Of a stretch of DNA of 64,000 nucleotides, positions 12,079 to 25,100 are shown in pieces. Numbering within the stretch: position 1 is the stretch's first letter; the number at the start of each line of letters is the position of its first letter. This DNA is from Agapanthus africanus. Taxonomy: Eukaryota; Streptophyta; Magnoliopsida; Asparagales; Amaryllidaceae. The notes under the pieces are model-generated. The model saw only the letters and a list, made by a program, of their open reading frames with translations, was not told the origin of the DNA and did no database searches. The DNA lies in assembly GCA_030015575.1 (NCBI GenBank), contig CM057346.1:561354315-561418314 (forward strand), read 5' to 3'. The position numbers were made by a program, and so were the translations under genes.

Positions 12079-14277
12079 TTGAATCCATTCGAGTATCAGT
12101 CTTATGCCACTTGTGAATCTTGTCTCATGGGAAAGATGACAAAGACTCCGTTCACTGGACACGGAGTAAGAGCGAGCGAGCTCTTGGGACTCATACACAG
12201 TGACGTGTGTGGTCCAATGTCTACACATGCGCGAAGTGGTTATTCATACTTCATTACTTTCACAGATGATTTCTCTAGGTATGGACATGTCTTCTTAATG
12301 AAGCACAAATCCGAGGCCTTTGAGAAATTTCGGGAATACAAGAATGAAGTTGAAAAACAAACAGGCAAAAGTATCAAGACACTGAGATCTGATATAGGTG
12401 GTGAATACTTGAGTGCCGAGTTTCTGGACTACTTAAAAGAGAATGGAATTCTCTCTCAGCTTACTCCTCCATACACACCACATCACAACGGTGTATCGGA
12501 AAGGCGGAATCGAACCCTATTGAATATGGTTCGTTCTATGATGAGTAAGGCTGAATTACCGCGATCCTTCTGGGGTTATGCATTAGAATCAGCTGCATAT
12601 CTTTTGAACAAGGTTCCCTCCAAGATTGTGCCTACCACACCATATCAGATGTGGTGTGGGAAGAAACCCCATCTTCAATATCTGAAGATATGGGGATGTC
12701 CATCTTTTGTTAAAAAGCAACATGCGGACAAACTCGAGGCATGCTCAGTACAGTGTAACTTTGTTGGATACCCAAAGAACTCCAGAGGGTATTTTTTCTA
12801 TTACGCAGAGAAACAAAAGGTTTTTGTTTCTCGTCATGCCCACTTTCTGGAACATCAATTTTTAGAAAAAGGAACAAGTGGGAGCGTAGTAGAGCTGGAA
12901 GAAATTCCAGAGCCACAAGATATTACTGAAAGCTTGGAAGAACCAGAAGTTTCAGGAGAACCGGACATTCCTGCGCCGCTCCGCAGGAGTAGTAGGCAGT
13001 CTCATCCGCCCGAGAGATACTACGGTTTTCTCATAGACGGGGATAGAGAGGATATCGTCATTGATCATGATGAGCCTACTAGCTTCCAGCAAGCCATTCA
13101 GAGCGGTGACTCAGAAAAATGGCTGGATGCAATGCGGACCAAGATGGAGTCCATGTACACCAACAAAGTTTGGACTTTGGACTTTGCTCCAGAAGGGGTA
13201 AAACCCGTAGGCTGCAAATGGATCTTCAGAAAGAAGATTGGTGTAGATGGACAGGTTGAAACCTATAAAACTAGACTTGTTACAAAAGGTTTTCATCAAA
13301 GACCTGGTTTGGACTATGACGAGACCTTTTCCCCAGTGGCTATGCTCAAATCCATTCCGATCCTTCTTGCCATTGCTGCCTTCCACGATTATGAGATCTG
13401 GCAGATGGACGTAAAGACGGCTTTCCTAAATGGAAATTTGGAAGAGTGCGTCTATATGGATCAGCCGGAGGGATTCATTCAGAGTGGGAGCAGCGGTAAA
13501 GTGTGCAAGTTGCTCAAGTCCATCTATGGACTGAAGCAGGCATCGCGAAGTTGGAACATCTGCTTTGATGATACTGTCAAAGAATTCGATTTTATCAAAA
13601 ACCCAGATGAACCGTGCATTTACAGTAAGATTGTAGGGAGAACTGTGGTATTCCTCGTCTTGTACGTGGATGACATTCTCCTAATAGGAAATGATATTCC
13701 TATGTTACAGTCAGTCAAAGGATTCTTGTCACAGAGGTTCTCCATGAAGGACCTGGGCGATGCCAACTACATTCTGGGGATCCAGATCTATCGTGATAGA
13801 TCTAAAAGGATGTTGGGACTTTCACAGTCCAGGTACATTGACACCATACTGAAACGATTCAGTATGGAAGATTCCAAGCGCGGTAATCTACCGGCTTGTC
13901 ACGGAATCACCCTCTCCAAAGAGATGTCTCCCAAGACTGATTTGGAAAGGGCTCGCATGTCATCTATACCCTACGCATCTGCGGTAGGCTCTATAATGTA
14001 TGCGATATTATGTACCAGACCAGATGTAGCATACGCATTGAGCGTTGTAAGCCGGTATCAGTCGGACCCAGGGGAGAAACACTGGATAGCAGTAAAGAAC
14101 ATTCTCAAGTACCTGAGAAGGACTAAGGAGATGTTCTTGGTGTATGGCGGAAAAGACCTCCAGATCGAGGCCTTTGCTGACTCCAGCTTCCAGAGTGACA
14201 AGGATGACTTCAAGTCCATGTCGGGTTATGTCTTTACCCTCAATGGAGGGGCGGTTTGCTGGAAGAGCTCCAAGTAG
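12079..14277 (+). pseudogene. Element C integrase, reverse transcriptase and RNase H
   Basis: A 732-residue frame in copia order. The pre-integrase segment (CESCLMGKMTKTPF) is followed by the integrase core (about residues 30-190: DVCGPMSTHARSGY, FTDDFSRYG, TLRSDIGGEYLS, PPYTPHHNGVSERRNRT), then RT (about 350-600: AFLNGNLEE, KSIYGLKQASRSW, LYVDDILLIGND), then RNase H (about 690 on: AFADSSFQSDKDD, SMSGYVFTLNGG). The RNase H continues in 14299-14532. These activities copy RNA to DNA and insert it in the genome. The pol region is broken about twice; enzyme motifs are otherwise well kept, which fits a recent copy. Confidence 0.93.
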
Positions 14278-14298
14278 GAAACCGTTGCTGACTCAACT

Positions 14299-14532
14299 AT
14301 GGAAGCGGAGTACATAACTGCTTGCGATACCGCAAAGGAAGCTGTCTGGATGAAGAAGTTCCTTACGGAGCTTCAGGTGGTTCCTACCATTGTTGATCCA
14401 ATACCGCTGTATTGTGACAACAACGGCTCTATAGCTTTAGCGAAGGAACCCAAGTCCCATCAGAAGTCCAGGCACATTTTGAGGCGGTACCACCTGATCA
14501 GGGAGATCGTAGATCGCCGGGAGATCGAGTGA
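14299..14532 (+). pseudogene. Element C RNase H C-terminal segment
   Basis: 77 residues continuing copia RNase H: MEAEYITACDTAKEAVWMKK, LYCDNNGSIALAKEP and KSRHILRRYHLIREIV, all conserved in this domain. Purine-rich sequence and the 3' LTR follow. Confidence 0.88.
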
Positions 14533-14650
14533 AGAGAGTAAATTCAAAAGATAACACTGCAGATCCACTCACGAAGGCCTTACCCCAGACTCAGTTCGAG
14601 CGGCTGATCGAGATGATAGGTCTTCGATACGCCAGTACATGGCCTTAGTG

Positions 14651-14662
14651 CAAGTGGGAGAT
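14651..14662 (+). other. Element C polypurine tract
   Basis: CAAGTGGGAGAT immediately before TGTTAGTG of the 3' LTR, the usual copia plus-strand primer. Confidence 0.85.
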
Positions 14663-16790
14663 TGTTAGTGTATATGCCCTAGAGGCCATTACTGTATCAA
14701 ACTAGTTTGTATATTACTTGATGGAAGCTTGGGATATTCATATTTGTATAGACAATCTTGCTCAAAATAGTAGTATGCTACTTGGTTTGTCTCTACTTCA
14801 ATGTGTGTACATGTGTTTCTTTTAACATATCGCCTATACGCATTAGTGGAGCCCTTAGGATCTTTGCTTGATTACCAGCGTTGTGATGGCAGTCACACTC
14901 GTGAGGGCTGGGTAATCCACAAGCACATCCTTATACAGGTCCCTAGTCGTAGAACTATCGAGACAGGGCATCGATACTTCGGAGTAGACTAGCATATGCG
15001 CTTCTCATCCCAGCAGGGGAGACGGTCTGTCCCACAGCCGTCAATACGTCGTACTTGAAATAGTATGCGGGTGCTCGTTAGGTTACGAGTACACTGGACA
15101 GGACTCATCGGGAACTGATTGGTTGGTGCTATACCTATCGTCAGTTATCAGTTCCCAGGTGACATGAGTACAGCTTAGTCCGCTGACTTAACACTGTAAC
15201 TTAACCCTACCACGGCTCAAAGGAGTCGTGCAAATAGGTAGTAGTTTGGTGCAGTCCCGAAGCACTTGGAGGCAGTGACGGTTAGACAGGATTCGTCTCT
15301 CCCGGTATTGGGAGTTGATATCGCGCTGTATCAAGGAGAGCCATTACACACAGTCGTCCCTGGCCAGGGCAAGCGAGATGCACTGGTAGGTTTCCAGTGT
15401 TATCTCAGGGTGTTCTGGGCTACACTCTGACACGACTTGTACCGCTATTAGGGGACTGACGTTTACCGCCCCCTAGGCCCGCCATGCGATATTCTCAGAC
15501 GAACAGACCGGACTGTACGGAGACTGTCACATTCAGGCTCAGTAGGAGTTCAGATGGGTTTCACCTCGTCAGTCTTCTTATCGGCATCTACCTGGGGGAC
15601 GTTACGCACAGCTAGTGCCGCTTGCGGTCTGTGGTTAAACCCAATACCTGCGTAGTGTCGAGTCTTTAGAGTCCCACACAGAGAGCTATTCGCCTTTGGG
15701 CAAAAAGAGTAGAGGTCGCATGGTTTTGCGACAGGGTTCGGTCACATCCGCGCACTTGTGCACGTTTGGTGTCCGAGCAATTATTACTAGCGGGCTTTGG
15801 TTTAAGCCAGATCCTAGTATACGTTTTGGGATTGGTTTTGTCTCTTTGTATTCGTGTTCCTCGGAACACGGATGCGGGTGTGTATGCACAGTTGACAGAG
15901 ACAGAGGTAGAGGATCTATTTGTATTCGTGTTCTTCGGAACACGGATGCGGGTGTGTATGCACAGTTGATAGAGACAGAGGCAGAGAATTCTCATTAGGG
16001 TTGTTGACTGTTGACTTTTCTAAACCCTAATGAGAATAGGAAATATGATTAATAATAATATTAATTAAGTATTATTGTGCCATGGTTGGGTTGAAAGTTT
16101 GACTTTGTTGACTTGTTGACTTTGTTGACCGGTTGACTAGTTTGGACTTGTTGACCATCATCATTGCATGGCTATCATTTCATGGCTATGACTTTTGGCT
16201 TGCTTGTTGTTCTTTACAACATGAGTGCATAAAATGATAATGCCATTGACATGAACCATCACAAAATACTTTAATTATTATTATGATGATGATTATTTTC
16301 CTTATGAGATCATGGTTGTAAAAGTCTTGCTCATTCTATCATTTTGGACTCTCTCTCATCCAAGCTCTCTCCTCTTCCTCTTGCTCTTCCTCTTCCTCTA
16401 GCTCAAGGCAAAAATCTCTCATGTGTTGAGAACCATTTGCCTTGGAGATAAAACCCCAAAACACTTCTCTACTCATCCTAAGGTCCAAGGTTTAGCAAGC
16501 CAAGGATTTTAGTTTCCTCTAGATTGAGGTTGGAGCCAAAGGTAGAAGCTTTCGGGTGGATCCATCTTCGGCACAAGGAGACGATGAGGTGAGGTCGATC
16601 CGACCACCACAAGGAGTTGAAGAGAAGGAGTTCAAGATTAGGTATAACCCCTAACATAGTAGCTAAACTCTTAGCTAGGTTCTTAGATAGTTTGTTTAGC
16701 AAAGATCCGTATTTTAAGTCCATGTTACCTCCACCGAAAAATCGTTTTTCACCATTTCCGCAACCCTAAAGAACCGGGGACGGGTAACGT
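14663..16790 (+). repeat. Element C 3' LTR
   Basis: About 2128 bp matching the 5' LTR, starting TGTTAGTGTATATGCCC and ending CGGGTAACG(T), after which the B LTR resumes. Confidence 0.92.
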
Positions 16791-19654
16791 ACACCACCGA
16801 CACCCTCGCCGGCATCCCCAACTCCCCAACTCGCTGCCTTCATCGCCGCCGCCCCACACCGCCTCCACCATCGTCGCCATTCCCCGTCACCTGACCGAGC
16901 TCCCCAGCTCACCTCCCTATCCTACATCTCTACAACCCCATTGTCGACGACTACTACCAGAACCACCAAGCAACCGAGCCACCACCGTCGACGAACCCCT
17001 CCACGGCCGGTTGCCACCTCCGACCACCGTGCGACCTCCCCCGACACCATCTTCATCACCACACCAGGCTCACACCCATCCTCCTTGAAATCATCATCGC
17101 CGTCATCTCTATCTCTGCACAACTTCATCAGCCGCAACTCCACCTCATGCTTGCCGCTGGAGCTCCAAGCCGCCGCCGTATGGACCACCGTAGTCAAGAC
17201 GTCAAGCTTTAGCCCCTCTCCGCTGCACTCGAGCCTTAGCCGCAGCCGATCACTGTTCAAGCCGAACCCGATCATTGAAGAACCAAGGAAGTCGTCGTAT
17301 CATTGCTCCTGTTGTCCATCACTGTGCCGGAGTCATCGCCACCTTTCCACGTCGATCGAGGAAAGTGCTCGCCACTTGCTTACATGCTACAGTAATGAAT
17401 AGATCAATATATATGTTTATGTTTACACCAAAAAAATTACCGCAGCGTTTTAAGTAGTAAACCGTATTGATGCTAGTAATATTAATTTGGGTCACAATCT
17501 AGTCTAAAATCTAGTGATAACATCGTATGGAAATAGTAGAATCTAATAGTGCTTGTTTAGTTAAAAGAAACGGATGTTTCAACTGCGAATCGAATGCTTA
17601 AATCTAGATTTTGATGCATAATTTTAAGTGAAAACCCATCTTTAATGGCGAAACTTGTGATCATTAGACCCGTTTACTATTTACTGATGTGCTGTAGAAA
17701 TTTGGTTGGAAACCACGGTCGCTTCACCTATGAAATGTTAATCCCGATAATCATTACGAAACCTGAATAACCTGAATATGCTAGACCATTAAATTCACAT
17801 TTACGAATCCGTTTTTGGCGTTCCCTGGCTTGCATCAAAGCCAACAGAATAAGCTACAGAACTCTATTTTTATACCTAAATTTGAACTAGTTATGATAGA
17901 GAAAATTGCGGAGAATTACGATTCTGGACTGCAGTCCAGAGCAGTAATCCCAGTTAACCCTTGTTTTTAAATTGCTGTATATCCCTGTTCAAATACGAGA
18001 ATGTGCGGAACCCTATATCGTTACGTAGAAAATTAAGTTATATTTCTTACTCCACTCACTGGATTCCTGTTCTATATGATATTTTTAACACATTTTATAA
18101 TGTCAACGTGTCTAGCTGAATTCTGCAGTGACAGATTTTACACATCAACCTCAACCTGACCATAACTCCCTGTTGATATAGGATACTACTGATCCGCCAA
18201 TTGCGTTGGAAACCTAACTGATAATTTTAAATATTGTTCAACTATAGCGTCGCCTAATTACGATCCCAACTGGGATTAAAATATGTTACGAAACGGACTT
18301 CTAATTCTGAAATCGGATTTCCAGCTGTGAACATCTAAAATGAAATAGCCATAACTAGTAAACCTGAAACCCGATTAACGCGAAACTAATTTTGATGGAT
18401 AGATAATTAAACATACTGCTTTCCCCCTTTACATTGTTTCGCTTAATTCTGCATGTATGATTTATAGTTAATTATGCAAGTGGTAGGACACTGGCTAATG
18501 ATATTCTATTCATATCGTAATTATTGTATTCTCATCATATCATGTAAAGCCCATATGCATTGGTAGCCTAATGGTCGTGTATATTACCCAGTGTTAGATA
18601 TTAGTGTTTTTATTGTGGCAAGTATGTCGGTGTTAAAGTGTGAATGAATAAGCGAAATGACACGTACTTGTACACAATCAGCGGACCCTATTGATTTATT
18701 GCATTGTCGACGTCTATGAGACATGTATAAGTGTAACTATAATTGGTATGGGACGATTATGGAAACACTTATATGGGTGTCATAGGTAAGGCACCAAACA
18801 CTGTCCATTTATCTTGGGTATTAGTCGAGACATGCTTGATGGAGATCCTGTCTCCAGTTCTCGTGTAGACTTGTCATGGACCGATTAGTATTTGAGTTTA
18901 TGGTTGGTGTTTGATGTAGACCACGGGGTGTGGGGTAGTTTGAGTGTGAGTTCAACAGAAACTCGGGAGTCCCATTGCCGGCATACACAGCGATTCTGGA
19001 GTTATATGAGTGATATTACTGATTATTAGCGAGCGACTCGGGCCCGTATTCCCTTGCCCCTGGGGCACTACCCTTGGGTGGGGGATACTCATGAGTGGTT
19101 GACTCTCACACTTGGACTGACGATAGATTTAGCGACCTGGACAGTGAGACTTAGAGACTGATAGGTTTAGTGGCATGCATTGATTACTGATTCAATAAAC
19201 CTGCCATGCTGTTTATCCGCTTTAGTGTTTACCTGTGCTGGCTACTTCATGCTCATGTTATTACTCCATACTTACTGTTTCATGTTCGTCATCATTGCAT
19301 GTGTTTATAATTGTATTTATATATATATCGCTATTGTGTCGCTCTGACGACCTGAGTATGCATGCTCAGAGTGAGAAGTGGATTTAACTCGGACCAGGAC
19401 CTAACGTACCTCGAGGATATTGCGGACATCTTGATCAGCGACTTAGCGCTATCTTTCCTTGATCTCTATCTGGTTAGTTTTGTCTCAGTTTTGATTTAGT
19501 GACTACATTTCTCATTACATGTGTATTGATTACCGATTACCACGTAGTGCTAGAAGCCAAAGTGTGACTACGGTAGGATTTTTCCTTGACCGTAGGAGCA
19601 TGGCTGGCCTTGTCAACCCCTCGTATTCCGTATTTTGGGAAGCGGGGCGTGACA
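16791..19654 (+). repeat. Element B 5' LTR, second part
   Basis: Resumes after C with ACCGACACCCTCGCCGGC, matching 22886 onward in the 3' LTR, and runs to GTGACA at 19654. The summed length of the two parts (about 3.53 kb) agrees with the 3' LTR (3558 bp). The stretch 16800-17400 is GC-rich and happens to be open in several frames. The rest is AT-rich. Confidence 0.88.
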
Positions 19655-19663
19655 TGGTTTTGT

Positions 19664-19676
19664 TGGTATTAGAGCC
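19664..19676 (+). other. Element B primer binding site (initiator-Met type)
   Basis: TGGTATTAGAGCC, ten bases after the LTR end, resembles the TGGTATCAGAGC primer site complementary to the 3' end of plant initiator tRNA-Met. Confidence 0.8.
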
Positions 19677-20037
19677 AGGTTTTGCTATGATTGGGAGTGC
19701 AGTTTCCGTGTAGGGTTTGACAATTTAAGACATCTTTCGGTCTAGATTGTAAACTTGTTATCCTTAATCTTGATTCACATAGTATGTTCTACTACATATT
19801 TTGATCCATCCGCCAGAGTTTTGGGTGACTTAGTAGAGTTACGTGATTGTAATTATGAACTGCAGCATGGTTACAATACTGTACTCTGTTGAGTGACTTG
19901 GAGTTCTACATTTGATTTCCACTCGTTTGAGTTTCACCTCACCCGATATTCTTATTTCGTTGTCTATTCTATATCTTATTCTGATTCTTATTCCTTGTGC
20001 CTTATATCGTCCTCAAATTTGTTGTTTCAGGACCATG

Positions 20038-20352
20038 ACTTCCAATGACTTTTCTTCCAACTCTACTCCCCAGAATCAGACCGTCGAGATTTTGAATGTA
20101 CTGCCAGGCTTGAAGGAAGCCCAGGAGCGAACAAACGATCTCTTAGCTGAAGGACTAAGAAGGAAAATGGCTCAGGCACCAACGGAAGCCTCCAATCGTA
20201 AGGGAATCCCTGTTAAACCAGGAAAAGACGTGAAGATGAAGCGCCCATTTGTTCCTCAGCAACAGAAGCAACAGAGAACTCAACGTTGTGGATACATTAA
20301 GAGACCAGGACACTTTCAGAGAGACTGTCGCAGCGCCAAGGGGCAAACTTGA
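20038..20352 (+). pseudogene. Element B gag relic with zinc-knuckle-like tail
   Basis: About 105 residues from ATGACTTCCAATG at 20038; the frame is open from 19912. It starts Ser/Asn/Gln-rich, continues with a basic stretch (KGIPVKPGKDVKMKRPFVPQ) and ends with CGYIKRPGHFQRDC, which resembles the nucleocapsid knuckle of Ty3/gypsy gag. It is far shorter than a gag of this lineage (usually 300-plus residues) and has no capsid core, so it could at most bind RNA. The T-rich run ending TTTCAGG just upstream looks like a 3' splice site. It is the first ORF after the primer site. Confidence 0.6.
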
Positions 20353-20835
20353 TTTGTGGATCCAACGAATATCTTGTCAATGGTTGCCCTAGAAGGAAGG
20401 AGCTGCAAGGAGGAGATTCGTCCACACTCTCCACTACTGCTAAGTGACTTGGTTATTTCGTTGTTCGGGTTTCGAGGGTAGTACGAACCCAGCGCAGGAT
20501 TCCACTCGCTTAACGAGAATGCAGCGGTCTAGATATCAACGAAAAATTATCACTTTTTCTGCTTTCAATAAAAATATTGTCACTCTTTAGTAAATGTTTC
20601 CTTTCGTCTAAAATCTTGTATCCGTTGAACTTCTTAGTTTGAATGCAATAAAATTGTCAGTTGTGATTTATGTATCGTCCCCTTGTCACTCATTTTCCTT
20701 ATACCGCTTATTGCATCAGTATTCTAAATTTTGATTTTCAATCCTTACCTACCGTATATTTTCCTTGTGCTCCATATCCTTAGTTATTTTCTTGGTGTGT
20801 TCCACCGGCTGATCATGACTCTTTCTTTTCAGGTC

Positions 20836-21333
20836 ATGGCCCACCCTGGAGCAGCGCTGCCTCTAGATGAGGACACACGGTCATGCGTTTCCTTGGACTG
20901 CATGCTGGTGAGTTCAGAGGACGAGATCAACGGCCCACAGGTTATTTTCGGCATCAGCGATTCCGAGGACGAGGGAATCGCAGCCCTAGAAGTCGACATG
21001 ATCAGTGACTCCAACGAGGAGGAAGAGGACCCCGAAGAGGAACCGATAGAGGAAGATCCCGAGGAAGACCCGGTAGAAGAAAATCCATGAGAGAAAGACC
21101 TTGAGGAGAATCCAGTGGAAGGAAATCCCGTGGAAGAAGATCCAGAAGAAGTGAATCACGTGGAAGCATACCACGATGAAGAAGCTCCAGCCAAGGAAAA
21201 AGGACCAGGAGAAGAAGCCCCCGTGGCAGAAGAACCTCCAGTGGCAATCCCTGTGAGGCGCTATGGAAATGGACGCCCCTATCTGAGCGCGCGAGCTTAC
21301 CGTAAGCCGCTGAACTTCCATAATCGCGACTGA
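20836..21333 (+). pseudogene. Element B acidic repeat ORF region
   Basis: Starts MAHPGAALPLDED and contains a strongly acidic Glu/Asp/Pro-rich tract (20975-21230) built from a short tandem DNA repeat encoding variants of EEDPVEENP. It ends in a basic segment (RRYGNGRPYLSARAYRKP). I recognise no enzyme domain. TTTTCAGG directly precedes the start, as for the gag relic. The ORF is broken about once. It may be a degenerate accessory ORF of this non-autonomous family or a chance product of repeat expansion. Confidence 0.45.
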
Positions 21334-22160
21334 CGTGATTTATCTTTTGTTTACTCTGGCCAAATAAAATCTATTTATAGTTTAGGGCCACATTTTGTCT
21401 TTCGAGAATGCCTTGTTTGAAATTTGCTGGAATAATAAAGTTTCTGAATTCGCCAATCTTTTGAGTATTGATTCGCATAATACATTGACTGTTTTCCCTC
21501 CCCAGTAAATTTCTTTCCCTTCTGAGATTCATTACTATTCACCCTTACACCTTGTGCTGACCCGACCTCAGCCTCTTCGACATTCAGATTGAAGTACCGC
21601 ATCCCGACCTTTTTGAATGGACCATACTCCATTGTAATCCCTACCCTGACTAGCCCTCATACATTATTAGTGTTATTCCTTATTACTGATCACATTCAGT
21701 GACGTCGTTATTCAAAATTTAGTTTTCATTATTTTGTGTTTATCGAAGAATTGCGTGTTATTAACTACTTCCGTTTTACTTATTCTTCACATTTTCAATG
21801 GCGCAAAGGTATATCACACATACTGTTTTGTTGTATTATTTATTGTTTCGCCATATGGGTTTTCTCAAATTATTTTAAAATTATTTGATCGATATATTTA
21901 TTCTAAAATACTTTGGCCTATCGGCAAACCCTTCACTATTGTTTGTTATTGCTATTTTATTCTCTGGTATTGTACATATAGTTTATCCTTATAGATGGTT
22001 CTGCCTTGTGCTTATTTAGACCTATCTTTTTAGTTGCGTTATTTCTTATACATATATAGACCTTGGATTTTATCTAGCTGATTTTAAGTAAATCACTATA
22101 TGTTAGTGTTTGATTTTGTGGCTTTCGCATTTCACTCTATAGCTTATTGTTATTTTAATT
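21334..22160 (+). other. Element B internal 3' region, non-coding
   Basis: About 0.8 kb of AT-rich sequence between the acidic ORF and the polypurine tract. No protease, RT, RNase H or integrase motif was found in any frame. Confidence 0.6.
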
Positions 22161-22193
22161 TCGAGGACGAAATTTTCTTTAAGGGGGGTATGA
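22161..22193 (+). other. Element B polypurine tract and chromovirus-type 3' end
   Basis: TTCGAGGACGAAAT followed by an AAGGGGGG purine run sits just before the 3' LTR. In Tekay/Del chromoviruses this block encodes the last pol residues and primes plus-strand synthesis. Here it is a remnant, because no pol precedes it. Confidence 0.8.
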
Positions 22194-25100
22194 TGTAATA
22201 CCCAGTCTCTATAAATAATTATTGTATTTTCCCCAAATTTTCTACAAATTTTCCATATTCTTCCCAATTAAATTACCTTACCCTAATTTAATCTAATCCC
22301 TTTAAATTTTCCCAAACCCAACCAAATCCAGCCCATTCATTTCCAAATTCCTTTTCTTTTCCCCAGCCAGCCCACTCTCTCTACCTTCCCTTACCTGGCC
22401 CACTCCTTCTCTATCTCTCTTTTTATTTTCCTTGCTTTCCCGGCCCGGCCCATCTGCCCCAAACCGACCCGACCCGCTTCTTCCCCAACCCACCTTCTTC
22501 CTTTCCCGCTCTTTTCTTTCCCCCCACGTCGCGGTCGTTCCCACGCCCCCGCCTTCCTCATGCCCATGACCCGCGCCACGTGACCTCATCTTCACACCAA
22601 CGTCCTCCCCCACGACTCGCTCCCTCCTCACAACGTTCCCTTCCCCCTCGCACTCCTCGATGGTCGCACCCACTTCCCCCACGTCCCTAACTCCAACGAC
22701 CACTTTTGCACCCCCTACTTCACCTTCGCTCTCTCTCTCTCTCCTCTCGACTTCTCCTCTTTCTCTTCTCATCGCCACTCCTCGCACCACCGAGACTCAC
22801 TCGCTACACCCAAAACCACCGAGCTTCCCCACTGCAAACCCACCTCGCCGGCCATCTCAAGCTGCACTCCACCAAGCTCCTTCGCCGACACCCTCGCCGG
22901 CATCCCCAACTCCCCAACTCGCCTCCTTCATCGTCGCCGCCCTATGCCGCCTCCACCATCGTCGCTATTCCACATCACCTGCCCGAGCTCCCCAGCTCAC
23001 CTCCCTCTCCTACATCTCTACAACCCCATCACCGATGACCACTACCAGAACCACCGAGCAACCGAGCCACCACCGTCGACGAACCCCTCCACGGCCGCCT
23101 GCCACCTTTGACCACCGTGCGACCTCCCCCGACACCATCTTCATCGCCACACCAGGCTCACACCCATCCTCTTTGACATCATCATCACCGTCGTCTCTAT
23201 CTCTGCACAACTTCATCAGCCGCAACTCTACCGCCTGCTTGCCGCTGGAGCTCCAAGCCGCCGTCGTATGGACTACCACAGTCAAGACGTCAAGCTTTAG
23301 CCCCTCCCCACTGCACTCGAGCCTTAGCCGCAGCCGATCACTGTTCAAGCTGAACCCGATCATCGAAGAACCAAGGACGTCATCGTATCATTGCTTCTGC
23401 TGTCCATCACTGTGCCGGAGTCGTCGCCACCTTTCCACGTCGATCGAGGTAAGTGCTCGCCACTTGCTTACATGCTACAGTAATGAATAGATCAATATAT
23501 ATGTTTATGTTTACACAAAAAAAAAATACCGCAGCATTTTAAGTAGTAACAGTATTAATTCTAGTAATATTAATTTGGGTCACAATCTAGTCTAAAATCT
23601 AGTGATAACATCGTATGGAAATAGTAGAATCCAATAGTGCTTGTTTAGTTACAAGAAACGGATGTTTCGACTGCGAATCGAATGCTTAAATCTAGATTTT
23701 GATGCATAATTTTAAGTGAAAAACCATCTTTAATGGCGAAACTTGTGATCATTAGACCCGTCTACTATTTACCGATGTGCTGTAGAAATTTGGTTGGAAA
23801 TCACGGTCGCTTCACCTATGAAATGTTAATCCCGATAATCATTACGAAACCTGAATTTCCTGAACATGCTAGACCGTTAAATTCACATTAAATATTTTAC
23901 GAATCGGTTTTTGGCGTTCTCTAGCTTCGAAGCCAACAGAATAAGATACAGAACCCTATTTTTGATACCTAAGTTTGAACTAGTTATGATAGAGAAAATT
24001 GCAGAGAATTACGATTCTGGACTGCAGTCCAGAGCAGTAATCCTAGTTAACCCTTATTTTTAAATTGCTGTATATCCCTATTCAAATACGAGAATGTGCA
24101 GAACCCTATATCGTTACGTAGAAAATTAAGTTATCTTTCTTACTCCACTGGTTTCACTGGATTCCTGTTTTGTATGATATTTTTAACACATTTTATAATG
24201 TTGACGTGTCTAGCTGAATTCTGCAGTGACAGATTTTACACATCAATCTCAACCTGACCATAACTCCCTGTTGATATAGGATACTACTGATCCGCCAATT
24301 CCTTTGTAAACCTAACTGATAATCCTAAATATTGTTCAACTATAGAGTCGCCTAATTATGATCCCAACTGGGATTAAAATATATTACGAAACGGACTTCC
24401 AATTCTGAAATCGGATTTCCAGCTGTGAACACCTAAAATGAAATGGCCATAACTAACAAACCTGAAACCCGATTGACACGAAACCAATTTTGATGGATAT
24501 ACAATTAAACATACTACTTACCCCCTTTACATTGTTTTGCTTAATTCTGCATGTATGATTTATAGTTAATTATGCAAGTCGTAGGATACTGGCTGATGAT
24601 ATTCTATTCATATCGTAATTATTGTATTCTCATCATATCATGTAAAGCCCATATGCATTGGTAGCCTAGTGGTCATGTACATTACCCAGTGTTAGATATT
24701 AGTGTTTTGATTGTGGCAAGTACGTCAGTGTTAAAGTGTGAATGAATAAGCGAAATGATACATACTTATACACAATCAGCGAACCCTATTGATTTATTGC
24801 ATTGTCGACGCCTATGGGACATGTATAAGTGTAACTATAATTGGTATGGGGTGATTATGGAAACACTTATATGGGTGTCATAGGTAAGACACCAAACACT
24901 GTCTATTTATCTTGGGTATTAGTCGAGACATGCTTGATGGAGATCCTGTCTCAAGCTCTCGCGTAGACTTGTCATGGACCGACTAGTATTTGAGTTTATG
25001 GTTGGTATTTGATGTAGACCACGGGGTGTGAGGTAGTTTGAGTGTGAGTTCAACAGAATCTCGGGAGTCCCATTGCCGGCGTACACAGTGATTCTGGAGT

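Larger units (their letters stand above)
6663..16790 (+). mobile_element. Element C: Angela-like Ty1/copia retrotransposon nested in B
   Basis: Both LTRs start TGTTAGTGTATATGCCC (6663 and 14663) and end GGACGGGTAACG (about 8823 and 16789). The order is primer site, 2-kb leader, gag-protease, integrase-RT-RNase H, purine tract, which is the copia order with integrase before RT. Long LTRs of about 2.1 kb, a leader of about 2 kb and an LTR start containing ATATGCCCTAGAGGC are features I associate with the Angela/BARE group. The coding region has about three breaks, so it is a recent fossil. LTR identity by eye is about 96%. No clean target duplication could be fixed at the flanks. Confidence 0.9.

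Noticed and set aside
22660-23490. 276-residue Ser/Thr/Pro-rich open frame inside the B 3' LTR, with shorter counterparts at 16941-17402
   Set aside because: It lies in a C/T-rich LTR segment, is not kept open in the 5' copy, and has no domain. Composition alone explains it.
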